From HRBIN23 sp046294495 (GTDB taxonomy: Bacteria; Chloroflexota; Dehalococcoidia; Lucifugimonadales; HRBIN23), in contig JBKBKV010000053.1 in assembly GCA_046294495.1 (NCBI GenBank), forward strand, positions 1-12,103: a stretch of DNA of 12,103 bases, given 5' to 3'. Every line of letters starts with the position of its first letter. Positions within the stretch are counted from its first letter, which is position 1. A model generated the notes under the pieces. It did no database searches and was not told where the DNA came from. It saw only the letters and a program-made list of their open reading frames with translations. The translations under genes and the position numbers were made by a program. This document shows positions 11,654 through 12,103 of the stretch, in pieces.

Positions 11654-12103
11654 CCCGTGTCCAGCGCCGTTGGGGCATCTGGCTTCTGCTTCTGGTAGCG
11701 GGGGCCCTGGTGGCCCTTTCCCTCAGGCCCATTTTCGCTGCGGCGATGACGGTGAAGGCCCATCCCATCCTGGGGAGCGGGAGCGGCTCCGCCCACACCG
11801 ACAGCCCCAACTGGTCGGGGAGCGGCTATGTAACCCGCGTAACAAGGTATACCTTCAACTTCTCGGGAGACAATGTAACATCGGTAACTGTGCAGGGCAC
11901 CAAGAAAGTTGATCCTGCGTGGATCGTTGTCACAATGACGGTTACGGTTCGCGATTCTTCAGGGGGGGTGTTGGCAACGGGCTCCAATACGCTCCCTGGG
12001 ACAAGCGGGAACTGGAGCAGGACTGCCACCCTGAACACCAGCGTCTATTTCCACCGTATTGCATCGGTGGAGGTATCCTTCACAGATGTTGATATTGGGC
12101 CGT
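11650..12103 (+). CDS. Exported beta-rich protein (family member D), 3' truncated by the window
   Basis: ATG 11650 overlaps the member C stop (ATGA), and the frame stays open to the window edge: 151 codons and one further base. A basic start (MTRVQRRW), a long hydrophobic stretch (about 9-32) and IFAAAM form a signal sequence or anchor. The mature part has GSGSGS, VTSVTVQG (77-83), an alternating VVTMTVTV strand, RDSSGGVLATGSNTLPG (101-117), a Gly-Asn-Trp turn and RIASVEVSFT (136-145), closely paralleling member B. NWS and NVT sequons occur but have no assumed meaning in bacteria. Beyond the equivalent of B's end the chain continues (DVDIGP), so D may be longer or have another domain outside the window. 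Confidence 0.65.
   Translation, partial: MTRVQRRWGIWLLLLVAGALVALSLRPIFAAAMTVKAHPILGSGSGSAHTDSPNWSGSGYVTRVTRYTFNFSGDNVTSVTVQGTKKVDPAWIVVTMTVTVRDSSGGVLATGSNTLPGTSGNWSRTATLNTSVYFHRIASVEVSFTDVDIGP

Overview
This GC-rich window looks like a bacterial chromosome segment, most plausibly from a Chloroflexota lineage (Dehalococcoidia or SAR202-like). That placement is an inference from the 5'-partial DUF2298 membrane protein, the lone molybdenum-hydroxylase large subunit, the short intergenic gaps and the mixture of families. No rRNA, tRNA, CRISPR array, transposase or integrase was seen.

Layout. (1) 2-1659, + strand: the 3' end of a DUF2298 multi-pass membrane protein, then a HAD-IB phosphatase of the MtnX type. 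(2) 1628-2338, - strand: a DtxR/MntR-family metal-dependent repressor. Its 3' end overlaps the phosphatase. A 211-bp spacer with facing, overlapping promoters separates it from a divergent operon. (3) 2550-5028, + strand: a tight phnD-phnC-phnE ABC importer operon for phosphonate, phosphite or a related oxyanion, with no catabolic gene beside it. (4) 5064-9786: a metabolic block of divergent and convergent genes. It holds an SDR protein that lacks the classical catalytic triad, a tandem-duplicated VOC protein, a molybdenum hydroxylase large subunit and a flavin reductase-like protein. (5) 9787-10147: a regulatory spacer with a terminator whose loop holds the preceding stop codon, alternating G and C runs, and an array of CTTTACC-like heptamers at 10-11 bp spacing. 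(6) 10148-12103, + strand: four consecutive small exported proteins of one divergent family. The last runs off the window.

The best candidate for an undescribed system is parts 5 and 6 together. A helically phased heptamer array, built like a Pho box or other OmpR/PhoB-family operator, lies upstream of an operon-like array of paralogous exported beta-rich proteins. These could be subunits of a surface or extracellular structure. One of them carries a cytoplasmic CPRC half zinc ribbon ahead of its membrane segment. The other main oddities are the triad-less SDR, the unusual metal-ligand set of the DtxR protein, and palindromes inside the DUF2298 coding region.
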